This document shows, in pieces, positions 1-8,400 of a stretch of DNA of 24,532 bases. This stretch comes from a virus: positions 1-24,532 of IMG/VR virus record IMGVR_UViG_3300046003_002984; one strand, 5' to 3'. The notes beneath the pieces are model-generated. The model had not been told where the DNA came from. It worked only from the letters and a program-made list of their open reading frames with translations, and searched no databases. The position numbers and the translations under genes were made by a program. Position 1 is the first letter of the stretch. The number at the start of each line of letters is the position of its first letter.

Positions 1-1692
1 TAGGGTGGTATCAATCTCTCCACCTGATACATAATTGGTAGATACAGTGGCCGGGTTGGCGCCAGCCAGACTACCAATTGCTACTGAATTGGCGCCTTGA
101 AAGTTATTGCCGGCATTGACACCAATAGCTACTGCATTTGCGCCTTGACTGGTAACACCAGCATTAGAACCTAATTGAATTTTAGTTGTATTAATTCTAA
201 AATTTGTACCATCCCAAACAACATTTCCCGCGCCAATATTAGCATTACCACTTACATTAATTGTACCAGTAACGTTAGCACCAGTACCAGTGATTACCAG
301 TGTGGTATTACCGGCAGCAGTTATGTTTACATTGCCGTTTGCTGTGGGGATATTAACATTACTTGTGCCATTACTAATAGCACTAGAACTTATGGTAGAC
401 CAAGATAAATTACCCACGCCATCTGTTTGTAGATATTGACTACTAGAACCGCCACTTATATGTAGATTACCTACCGCACCCAATGTAACATTAGCTGTGG
501 TTGTAAAATCAACTACACCTGTTGCATTACTTACGGTTAACCCAGTTAAATTACCAACACTAGTGATTGTGGGCTGCGCTACATTTACTGAGAAGGTTTG
601 CCCGGTTAATGTTAAACCGGTACCAGCTTGATATGTACCTACACCTGAAAACTGATCGAATACGAGGTTACTTGTGCCAATAACCACATTATCTGTTATC
701 TGCACCCAGCCAGTATCAGCCTGTGTACTACCCGAAGTTATAAATAAGAAGTCTCCACCATTTACCTCAGTGGATGTATCAAAGTCTATAGCACGTACAA
801 TAACGGTAGTATTCGCGTATGTGTACACGCCATTCCATGCTTGATTTGCTTCATTTTTAACGAGGATACGAGTACCAACTGTCTGTACATTACCACCGTC
901 GATTAACAAATACGTTCCAGTTGTTACTAGATTAGCACCAACTCCCGATGCGCCGTTGTTATACGATACCGTTCCCGATGTAGCTGTATCTAGATTACCA
1001 GTGGTAGCTACGTAGGCAGCTTCGTGAATGTTCAACCCCTTAGCCACTGTATCAACATAATTCTTGGTAGCCGCATCTTGCGCTGCAACAGGGTCGTGCA
1101 GATTATTGATGGAGTTGGTGTTTAAGTCTACGTTAGCACCAAATGAACTTGTCCCTGAAACATTAGCTGTACCAGTGATATTAGCACCTGTACCAGTAAC
1201 TACCATTGTAGTATTACCTACAGCCGTTAAGTTTACATTGCCGTTTGCTGTGGGGATATTAACATTACTTGTGCCATTACTAATAGCACTAGAACTTATG
1301 GTAGACCAGGATAAATTACCCACGCCATCTGTTTGTAGATATTGACTACTAGAACCGCCTGTGATATGTACATTAGCAATTGTACCCAATGTAACGTTTG
1401 CTGTAGTAGTAAAATCAACTACACCTGTTGCATTACTTACGGTTAACCCAGTTAAATTACCAACACTTGTTATGTTTGGTTGAGCGTTTGTATACACAGT
1501 GCCAGATACTAGTGCGTTAGCTACTTGTCCGGACAAATTGGCAGACTGAATATTACTTAAGTTATTACCTGATCCAATGAAATAATTTGCAGTAGCTGCA
1601 TTTCCTAAATTAGCATTGCCGGTGGTAATATTGGCAAAGGTATAGTTAGCAGTTGAATCTAGGTTAAACGGTTGTAACTTTGTAATTGCCAT
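1..1692 (-). CDS. Modular repeat tail-fibre-like protein (C-terminus beyond window)
   Basis: The minus frame from the ATG at 1692 stays open for 564 codons to the window edge, so the C-terminus is missing. The start follows an AAGAGA element about 9 bases upstream. The N-terminus (MAITKLQP...STANYTF) matches that of the 646-residue fibre at 3434-5374. After it come an AQPNITSVG repeat (about residue 65), an ITGG...LQTDG.GNLSW module (about 105), a DAATKNYVD motif (about 207) opening a roughly 150-residue domain with ILVKNEAN..NGVY, a second ITSVG plus ITGG pair (about 377-410), and YadA-head-like repeats (GANAVAIG, GANSVAIG) from about 507 to the edge. DAATK-YVD and AVAIG repeats are typical of trimeric phage fibres and adhesins. 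I infer a virion fibre. A C-terminal chaperone or tip domain may lie outside the window. Confidence 0.8.
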   Translation of the reverse strand, partial: MAITKLQPFNLDSTANYTFANITTGNANLGNAATANYFIGSGNNLSNIQSANLSGQVANALVSGTVYTNAQPNITSVGNLTGLTVSNATGVVDFTTTANVTLGTIANVHITGGSSSQYLQTDGVGNLSWSTISSSAISNGTSNVNIPTANGNVNLTAVGNTTMVVTGTGANITGTANVSGTSSFGANVDLNTNSINNLHDPVAAQDAATKNYVDTVAKGLNIHEAAYVATTGNLDTATSGTVSYNNGASGVGANLVTTGTYLLIDGGNVQTVGTRILVKNEANQAWNGVYTYANTTVIVRAIDFDTSTEVNGGDFLFITSGSTQADTGWVQITDNVVIGTSNLVFDQFSGVGTYQAGTGLTLTGQTFSVNVAQPTITSVGNLTGLTVSNATGVVDFTTTANVTLGAVGNLHISGGSSSQYLQTDGVGNLSWSTISSSAISNGTSNVNIPTANGNVNITAAGNTTLVITGTGANVTGTINVSGNANIGAGNVVWDGTNFRINTTKIQLGSNAGVTSQGANAVAIGVNAGNNFQGANSVAIGSLAGANPATVSTNYVSGGEIDTTL

Positions 1693-1724
1693 TAGTAAAT
1701 CTCTTATATGTTGGTCTATCTATG

Positions 1725-1731
1725 TATTTAA
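1725..1731 (-). promoter_or_regulatory. Candidate T4-like late promoter (TTAAATA)
   Basis: TTAAATA lies 32 bases before the ATG of the partial fibre gene. It resembles the T4 late -10 element TATAAATA but lacks the leading TA. Weak on its own; it is listed because similar motifs recur before other genes here. Confidence 0.3.
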
Positions 1732-1753
1732 TCCAATTTGACTCCTATAACAG

Positions 1754-2113
1754 TTACTGAGGTATAGTTATATCAATCCAAGATAGTGTATCTTCATCCC
1801 AGGTATACATTTTTCCATCAGATGGCCGTGGAGTAGGTGCTTGCCATAAGCAAGTATCTTCTACTAATACCCAACTTGCAAATGGTTTAGGTGGAATGAA
1901 AGCATCTCTTGTGCTATCATATGAGTAGCCGATGCCGGCATAATTTTTACGGAGCGGAGTGCCACCGAGTCTATGTTCTCCTGCACTAGTATTATAGCTG
2001 GTTTGAATCCAGCTGGTTGGATCGCCAAACATACCGGTATCTACAACAGCTTGTTCTATTACTAAAACCTGTGTTACTGTGTTGTTTTCATCTATTTGTG
2101 CAAAATGACTCAT
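1754..2113 (-). CDS. Small aquatic-phage protein, tail-cluster associated
   Basis: This 119-residue protein starts MSHFAQID and has a YAGIGYSYD..RDAFIPPKP motif, several tryptophans and an acidic C-terminal MYTWDEDT segment. I recognise it as a widespread small protein of marine T4-like phages of no proven function, normally found beside tail fibre genes. It has no signal peptide or membrane segment. It starts 16 bases after the stop of the glycine-rich gene. Its ribosome binding site is weak (AAGAAAA), so translation may depend on the upstream gene. A role as a minor virion or fibre-assembly protein is inference from position only. Confidence 0.8.
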   Translation of the reverse strand: MSHFAQIDENNTVTQVLVIEQAVVDTGMFGDPTSWIQTSYNTSAGEHRLGGTPLRKNYAGIGYSYDSTRDAFIPPKPFASWVLVEDTCLWQAPTPRPSDGKMYTWDEDTLSWIDITIPQ

Positions 2114-2129
2114 TATTTAATTTTCTTAT

Positions 2130-3059
2130 TTAGAATGTAAAAGATCCAGAAGTAGTCCAAGTATATATTCTATTACCACCGGAGGTTGTAGCTGTTGCTC
2201 CGGGAGCAGATGTAGCTGCTCGATAAGAATCCGGATAACTAAGAACAACTATGCCGCCGCCGCCTGTTCCACCGGTGCCTTGACTAGCATTAGCAGTACT
2301 ACCACCACCACCACCACCAGTATTAGCTGTACCACTTGATCCCTGCGCACTAGTACTTCCGGTACCTCCGCCGCCGGTTCCACCGGTACCTGCAGTACCG
2401 CTCCAATTACCTGCTCCTCCGCCTCCACCGTAATAGGTAGCAGTGCCGCTAATTGATGATTGGTATCCTATACCTCCTGTTCCGCCAGTCACATTATTTG
2501 GTGCATTACCTCCTGCCGCGCCGGCACCACCTCCACCGCCACCTGGGTATCCGCCAGTAGAAATACCTGCTCCACCACTATTTCCAAGTTGAGGAGCTAC
2601 TGCGTTAGAAGCCGATGCAGCCTGGACATTGCCATATCCTGCACCACCACCAGATCCTCCTGTACTGCTAGCATAGTTCCAACCACCTCCGAAGCCGCCG
2701 CCTTCAGCAGTAGTAGTACCAATTGCAGAATTCCCGCCCTTTACGCCACTACCACCAGATATTGCAGTAGCCCCGGCGCCGACACTAACCGTATAAGTTA
2801 CTCCAACCGACAGAATGAGGTTACTAACAGGCGTTACTCCACCAGCGCCGCCGCCACCACCGCCCGCTTGGTTACCGCCACCACCGCCCGATCCTCCGCC
2901 CGCAACAACAAGTACAGTAAACACAGGTATTGGCCCAGGCCAATTGCCGGCCTGTTTAGCTTGTATTTGTTGACTAGTATTAAAAAATCCAGAAGCTGAT
3001 GTTACATTAGCCACAGCTTGTGTAGCAGATATTACGCCCCCATAATATCTTTTAACCAT
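2130..3059 (-). CDS. Glycine-rich putative tail adhesin
   Basis: The protein has 309 residues. The N-terminal 45 residues (MVKRYYGGVISATQA...SGFFNTSQQ...AGNWPG) form a module I know from aquatic phage tail proteins, probably the virion anchor. Residues 47-52 (VFTVLVV) lead into a glycine-rich region at about 53-275 with runs of 4-7 glycines separated by short Asn/Ser/Thr/Tyr-bearing stretches. The C-terminus (GNRIYTWTTSGSFTF) is the usual beta-strand ending of such domains. Comparable glycine-rich domains form polyglycine-II bundles in gp38-type phage adhesins, where the loops between glycine runs contact the host receptor. That function here is inference. The gene follows the 127-residue gene after one base and lacks a strong ribosome binding site, which suggests coupled translation. 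Confidence 0.8.
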   Translation of the reverse strand: MVKRYYGGVISATQAVANVTSASGFFNTSQQIQAKQAGNWPGPIPVFTVLVVAGGGSGGGGGNQAGGGGGGAGGVTPVSNLILSVGVTYTVSVGAGATAISGGSGVKGGNSAIGTTTAEGGGFGGGWNYASSTGGSGGGAGYGNVQAASASNAVAPQLGNSGGAGISTGGYPGGGGGGAGAAGGNAPNNVTGGTGGIGYQSSISGTATYYGGGGGAGNWSGTAGTGGTGGGGTGSTSAQGSSGTANTGGGGGGSTANASQGTGGTGGGGIVVLSYPDSYRAATSAPGATATTSGGNRIYTWTTSGSFTF

Positions 3060-3060
3060 T

Positions 3061-3432
3061 TTAACTTATATCCTCATAACTGCAAGTAACACACAATGTG
3101 TTTGCTGTGCCTGCGGTTGCTCCTAGACTACTGTTTTCTTCTAAGTAATACTGACTTGTTTTGTCAATAACATTTAATGTACTATTACTAGGAACACTTA
3201 CATTTCCCACAAGTTGAAATAATGTTCCACCAACGTTGGCTGCACTATAATAACCAATGGTAATATTAGCTACGCTATTACCGTAATTAGCTACGTTTAA
3301 TACGTTTACTTTTAAACACTTACCACTACCGCTGGCATTGTTTAATACTGTAGTTGCCGCGGTAGTTGTTAGATTTGCACCGGTTGTTTTACCATTGATT
3401 GTTGTTGCACTGATTATGTTTGGTGCTGCCAT
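3061..3432 (-). CDS. Small beta-rich virion-type protein (MAAPNI family)
   Basis: The start is set at the ATG at 3432, four codons inside the longest frame, because GGAGG sits 6 bases before it. That gives 123 residues. The protein begins MAAPNIISATTINGKT and ends ..CVTCSYEDIS, with alternating strands and an SVPSNSTLNVIDKTSQYYLEE stretch. I recognise this as a small protein common in aquatic T4-like phages, usually annotated as hypothetical or structural. No enzymatic motif is seen. The upstream 646-residue fibre gene ends one base before the start, so the two are probably translated together and the product may act on, or sit beside, that fibre. That partnership is inference. Confidence 0.8.
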   Translation of the reverse strand: MAAPNIISATTINGKTTGANLTTTAATTVLNNASGSGKCLKVNVLNVANYGNSVANITIGYYSAANVGGTLFQLVGNVSVPSNSTLNVIDKTSQYYLEENSSLGATAGTANTLCVTCSYEDIS

Positions 3433-3433
3433 G

Positions 3434-5374
3434 TTATCCTCCAAATATTAATGAATAGCCTACTGCGGCTGCCGCTGATGTTCCGCCACCTCCACCGGAT
3501 GTGAGATTGATTGTTGTTACTTCTATATAACTACTATTTGCAGGAGCACTACTAAATGTAATGTTTGCACCTGTCAATGAATAATCTGTACGTAATACTG
3601 TAGCTCCATTATAGTTAACACTGGTTTGATTTATACCAATTGGAGTAGTGCTTAAAGTAAATATTGTTTGTACACCATTACCCGTAAAATTATCTACTGT
3701 AACATTTGCTCCTGAAGGAGCAGCTGCCCAACTTAAGTTACCCGCACCGTCTGTACTTAACACATATGTACTTGTACCGCCGGTAATCTTAACGTTTCCG
3801 ACTGCTCCCAAACTAACGTTAGCGCCACTAAGTGCCACATTACCTGTAACATTTAATGTACCGGCGACATTAGCCCCAGTCCCAGTGACGGCTAGAGTAG
3901 CGTTACCAGCAGCAGTTATTGTTACATTTCCCGCACTAGTCACCACGATATTACTAGTGCTATTTTGTAATAATCCACTGTTAATCGTTGTAATATTACC
4001 AGTAGCGATGATAGCAGTTGCGGTACCCAAGTTACCAACATTGGCATTACCACTGACATTAGCTGTACCCGTGATATTAGCACCAGTGGTGGTTAGTATT
4101 AATATGTTTGCAGTTCCGCCTACCCCCGCAGTGATGTTACCACCAGATGCAGCAATATTTACATTGCTTGTGCCATTAGATATATTAGATGAACTACCAG
4201 TCGCTATGCCTGTTAATTGACTACCATTACCAATAAAAAAGTTAGCTGAGACGTTACCATTTGCATCTCTTAATGCAATTGTGCTAGCTGTATTAGCGGA
4301 AGCGGTGGTTGCTCCGTTTAAGGTATTAGCATTTAAGTTGGCAACTAGCGTGGTTGAAGTAACAACTAACGGGGCAGTACCAATTGCTATAGTTGAAATT
4401 AATTGACCACTTACGTTAGCAGTAGTAAAATTGCCGTTTGTTGCACTTACATTACCTGCTGATAGATTACCACTTACATTTAATGTACCAGTGATATTAG
4501 CACCAGTCCCAGTTATTATTAGGGTTGTATTACCAACTGCTGCTATAGTTACATTGCCGTTTGCTGTAGCAATATACACATTACTGTTACCATTTGCAAG
4601 TACTCCAATCAAGTTGCCTGCTGTGATGTTGCCTGTAACTGCTAAACTTGTCAATGTACCAACACTAGTAATATTAGGTTGAGCAGCAGTAGTAACAGTA
4701 CCTGCTGTAGTTGCTGCTCCACTCAATGCACCAACGAATGTAGTTGCTATCAGTGCTCCATTGGCTAAATTAGCCGAGAAGCCACTGTTTGATGCAGGTG
4801 CATAGTTGCCGGTAGTATTTCCACTTACAAATACAGGATAGAATGTACCAGTAGTCTGTGTTGTAACCACTCCAAAGTCAGCAACGTTGGCATAATTAAC
4901 GTTAAGATTTGCAACGCGAGTTGTACTTGTTACGGTAAGAGGTGCTGTGCCTGTCGCTACATTTGATACAATAAAGCTTGCTGTTAAGTTACCAGCCGTC
5001 GCAAAATTACCACTAGTAGTTGCGTTGCTAACATTTAATGTACCAGTGATATTAGCACCGGTACCTGTCACTACTATTGTAGTATTACCTACAGCCGTTA
5101 GATTTATATTGCCATTGGCTGCGGGGATATTGACAGTTGAATTACCATTGCTGATATTACTGCTACTACCACTTCCACCTGTTGCCCAACTTAGTCCACC
5201 TGATCCATTAGTGGTTAATACTTGCCCGTTACTGCCACCGGTGATGATAACATTGCCCACCGCCCCCAGATTACTCACATTAGCCACAGTGAGATTCCCC
5301 GTCAATGTCACTCCATTAAAGGTATAGTTTGCAGAGTTATTAACTCCTGAGGGTTGAATTACTGTCAATGCCAT
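3434..5374 (-). CDS. Modular repeat tail-fibre-like protein, 646 residues
   Basis: The N-terminus (MALTVIQPSGVNNSANYTF) is shared with the partial fibre at the left end. Modules in order: ITGGSNGQVLTTNGSGGLSW (about residue 45), TAVGNTTIVVTGTGANITG (about 95), one copy of the 131-residue module (VSNVATG...YANVADFGVV...AQPNITSVGTL, about 138-245), further NVSG/NVTG strand repeats, a second ITGG..STDGAGNLSW (about 535), then FTGNGVQTIFTLSTTP (about 560) and a Gly-rich, hydrophobic end (YSLIFGG). The regular short strands suggest a beta-helical, probably trimeric fibre. The FTGNG-QT-FTL unit is a known phage tail fibre element. A CATAAATA late-promoter candidate lies about 20 bases upstream. No catalytic motif or signal peptide is seen. 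Confidence 0.8.
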   Translation of the reverse strand: MALTVIQPSGVNNSANYTFNGVTLTGNLTVANVSNLGAVGNVIITGGSNGQVLTTNGSGGLSWATGGSGSSSNISNGNSTVNIPAANGNINLTAVGNTTIVVTGTGANITGTLNVSNATTSGNFATAGNLTASFIVSNVATGTAPLTVTSTTRVANLNVNYANVADFGVVTTQTTGTFYPVFVSGNTTGNYAPASNSGFSANLANGALIATTFVGALSGAATTAGTVTTAAQPNITSVGTLTSLAVTGNITAGNLIGVLANGNSNVYIATANGNVTIAAVGNTTLIITGTGANITGTLNVSGNLSAGNVSATNGNFTTANVSGQLISTIAIGTAPLVVTSTTLVANLNANTLNGATTASANTASTIALRDANGNVSANFFIGNGSQLTGIATGSSSNISNGTSNVNIAASGGNITAGVGGTANILILTTTGANITGTANVSGNANVGNLGTATAIIATGNITTINSGLLQNSTSNIVVTSAGNVTITAAGNATLAVTGTGANVAGTLNVTGNVALSGANVSLGAVGNVKITGGTSTYVLSTDGAGNLSWAAAPSGANVTVDNFTGNGVQTIFTLSTTPIGINQTSVNYNGATVLRTDYSLTGANITFSSAPANSSYIEVTTINLTSGGGGGTSAAAAVGYSLIFGG

Positions 5375-5393
5375 TTGGATAGGGCCTTTAGTG

Positions 5394-5401
5394 TATTTAT
5401 G
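5394..5401 (-). promoter_or_regulatory. Candidate T4-like late promoter (CATAAATA)
   Basis: CATAAATA differs from the T4 late -10 consensus TATAAATA at one base. It lies 19 bases before the ATG of the 646-residue fibre gene, in the 108-base gap after the LamG gene. Transcription would start close to 5387. This is one of the best motif matches in the window. Confidence 0.5.
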
Positions 5402-5482
5402 CTGTCTGGTATATGGATACTGTAACTTAAGTTACTGCCCAACCTTGCTTAATCTAGTTATTATTGTCATAATTTGTTTAAG

Positions 5483-8400
5483 TTAATAGATTGGGAATGC
5501 AGCTGCCGGTGGTGTGAAGTTAGAAGTATAACGTGCATAACCTTTTGTGATGCGTAGATCGTCTAGGTAACCGTTAAATGTCTCAGTAGTAGCTGGTGTG
5601 CCTGATCTCCAATATGTGCCAATACCAAGAGGTGCAGTAGTGCCATAATTATTAGTGTCTGCGTAAGTACTACCACTCTGTGTTCCATTTATAAACATCT
5701 TTGTTGACCCTGACGCACGACATACAGCAATATGATACCATGTAGCTGTACTTAGTGTTGATCCTGTAATTCTGTTTGCACTATTAGTAAAATATAAAAG
5801 GCCTGAATTGTAATAAATGTGTGGATTTACACTAGCATCGGCTGTCAAATTACTAAAAATAGTTTGTAATCCCAATGTATTTAAATATAGCCAGAACTCA
5901 ATAGTAAAATCGCCTGTGCCATAACCAAAGTTGACATTAGTAGGCTCGATAACATAGTCCCCGGTACCGTCAAAACTCATACTACTTCCGCCAAACTTTG
6001 AGATTGCTGTACTTAGTTTTGCATCACCAACAGTTTCCATGTTATTCATCATTGCGGCATCGTAGATACCGGCACCGGTCATATTAGTTAACAGTGTTGT
6101 ATTTTGTATTGCGGTTAAGGGTGCTGAAGGTGGTACAAAGTTACTAGTGTACAGTGATGTGCCTTTTATAACACGAACATCTGTCATGTATCCGTTTAAG
6201 AGATTTAGGTCTAAGTTAAGATAACCTCTACCAAGTATACATTCTGTATTAGTAATATTTGCGCTGGAGGTAGCAGTTCCTTGTAAACCGCCATTTATAA
6301 ACACTGACATAGTTCCACTAGAATTTCTGGTAATTGCAATGTGTGTCCAAGTATTTTTAAGAACACTAGCAGTACTATCTAAGTCAGTACCTGATCCGCT
6401 ATCGCCAATAGTAAATCGTATTTTGTTTGTATTAGTTATATTAAAGCCAAATCCGGTTCCAAAAGTACCAATGGTAGAAATGCCGCCTTGCCACGTATCT
6501 GAAACCAGTGGATAGATCCAAGCTTCGGCAGTAAAAGCTCCAGTACCCATATTGAACGAAGTACCAGCACTTAAGAGCTGTAGGAAATCTCCAGTACCAT
6601 CAAAGTAACCACTACCGCCGATTGTACTCGCCGTATAACCATTTGTAGTTGCACTGGTATATCCAAATGGGTTTTGTTGAGTTGGTTGACTATTGCCAAA
6701 TGCAGATATAGTAAAGTTGTTTGTACTGTTATCTATAAATGTAGTTGATTGACAGGTTAATAAACTTGTTGATGTTCCAGTAATTGCGGCAATATTTGTA
6801 CCACTACTTTGTGTTGCTGTTAGTGGGCTTGTGGGTACAGTGAATGCTCCGGTGTATACTGCGACACCTTTGACGATACGCAAATTAGAAACATAGCCGG
6901 TCGACGGATTAGAGCCTCCTGAAGTTGCCATTATAGTAAAAGTTCTAGCAGAAGAATTGTAACTATTTGAAGCTGTACTACCTTGTTGTGTTCCATTTAG
7001 CCATAATTTATAACTACCACTTGCTCTTGTTAATGCAACATGATACCATGTGTTAGCAAGAATTGTAGTACCACCTGTTATTAATGTACCTTGACTAGCA
7101 CCACCAACTCTTAGAACACTACCGTTAATTTCAATATTATCATTATCATCACCAAACCACCATGGTCGTTGATATGTTCCTATTGTACCGGTAAAATAAT
7201 ACCAAGCTTCAATAGTAAAATCTCCTGTACCAAATCCAAAAGCGGCATTACTTGGAGTATTTAAGTAATCTCCAGTACCATCAAAATAACCACTATAACT
7301 TGTTGGGGTTACTATTGATGGATTGAATGGTGAGAAACGCTGTACACTAGTATCCCCGACTTTTGTAATAGCAAAGTTGTTTGTACTATTGTCTATTAAA
7401 CGATTACTCTGACAGGTTAATAAACTTGTACCAGATATATCTGTTACAGGAGATGTAGGTGAGGTAAATATTTGAGTACCAGTAGTCGTACTGCTTGTTT
7501 GATAGGCAACTGGAATTGATCCCTTTATTATACGAAGATTTGATAGATACCCATTAAGTGCAGTTCCACTATAACCGGTACCAATGTATAATTGAGTAAC
7601 AGATACAACATTTTGTGATGCTCCGGTTGTGTAACTAGAAAGATTACCATTTTTAAAGCCACGAATGACAGAACCACTTCTTGTATAAACAAGATGATGC
7701 CATGTGTTAGTAGTAATAGATCCTATTGAATAGGCTGTACCACCTACGTATAAAAAAGAGGTACTAGTGTTTAATGACCAGTCAAAACCTGATCCATTGT
7801 AATCTGATGTTGCACATATCCTATCAAATGTACCTGTACTAATACTGTTTGCATATAACCAAACTTCTAAAGTGAAATCCTCGGTGCCAAATGCAAATAC
7901 GGAATTGCCCGGAACACTTAAATAATCACCACTACCATCAAAGTAATTACTCCAGTTACCACCATAAGGTGAAAATGTACCTTGAGTAGTATTACCGTTG
8001 CGTGTTACTAAAAAGTTATTTGTACTGTTATCTAAGAATACACTATTGTTTACTGATTGATTGTTTTGTAAGGTTAATAAACTTGTATTTGCTATTGCTG
8101 TTAAGGGTGCAGAGGGTGGTGTAAATGTTGTAGTATAGACTGCTGATTTGGTATACCGAGCATCAGTGATATATCCATTCCAACTTTCATCACCATTAGT
8201 TGAACGACCACCAATATCAAGTTGAGTATAGGTGATGTTGTTAGAAAAAGTACCGGATCCACCTGTTCGACTTTCAACACCATTGATGTAAATTTGCATT
8301 GCTGTTCCGTTACGCACTAATGCAACATATGCCCAAGTATTAAGTTGTAAAGTTGTAGTAGTAGAAGCAAGTAAAGTTCCAGAATTATCATAAGATAAAA

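Noticed and set aside
2460-2999. Plus-strand 179-codon ORF opposite the glycine-rich gene
   Set aside because: Low-complexity Ser/Thr/Cys/Arg mirror of glycine codons. The minus-strand protein has recognisable N- and C-terminal modules.
1064-5327. Several plus-strand ORFs rich in Val/Leu/Pro opposite the fibre genes (for example 3648-4220, 4947-5327)
   Set aside because: They are exact antisense shadows of repeated Asn/Thr/Gly/Ala codons. They lack ribosome binding sites and repeat wherever the minus-strand modules repeat.
5422-5435. GTAACTTAAGTTAC palindrome after the LamG gene as a terminator
   Set aside because: The 14-base palindrome is AT-rich and has no T-tract on either side. It could be an operator or chance.
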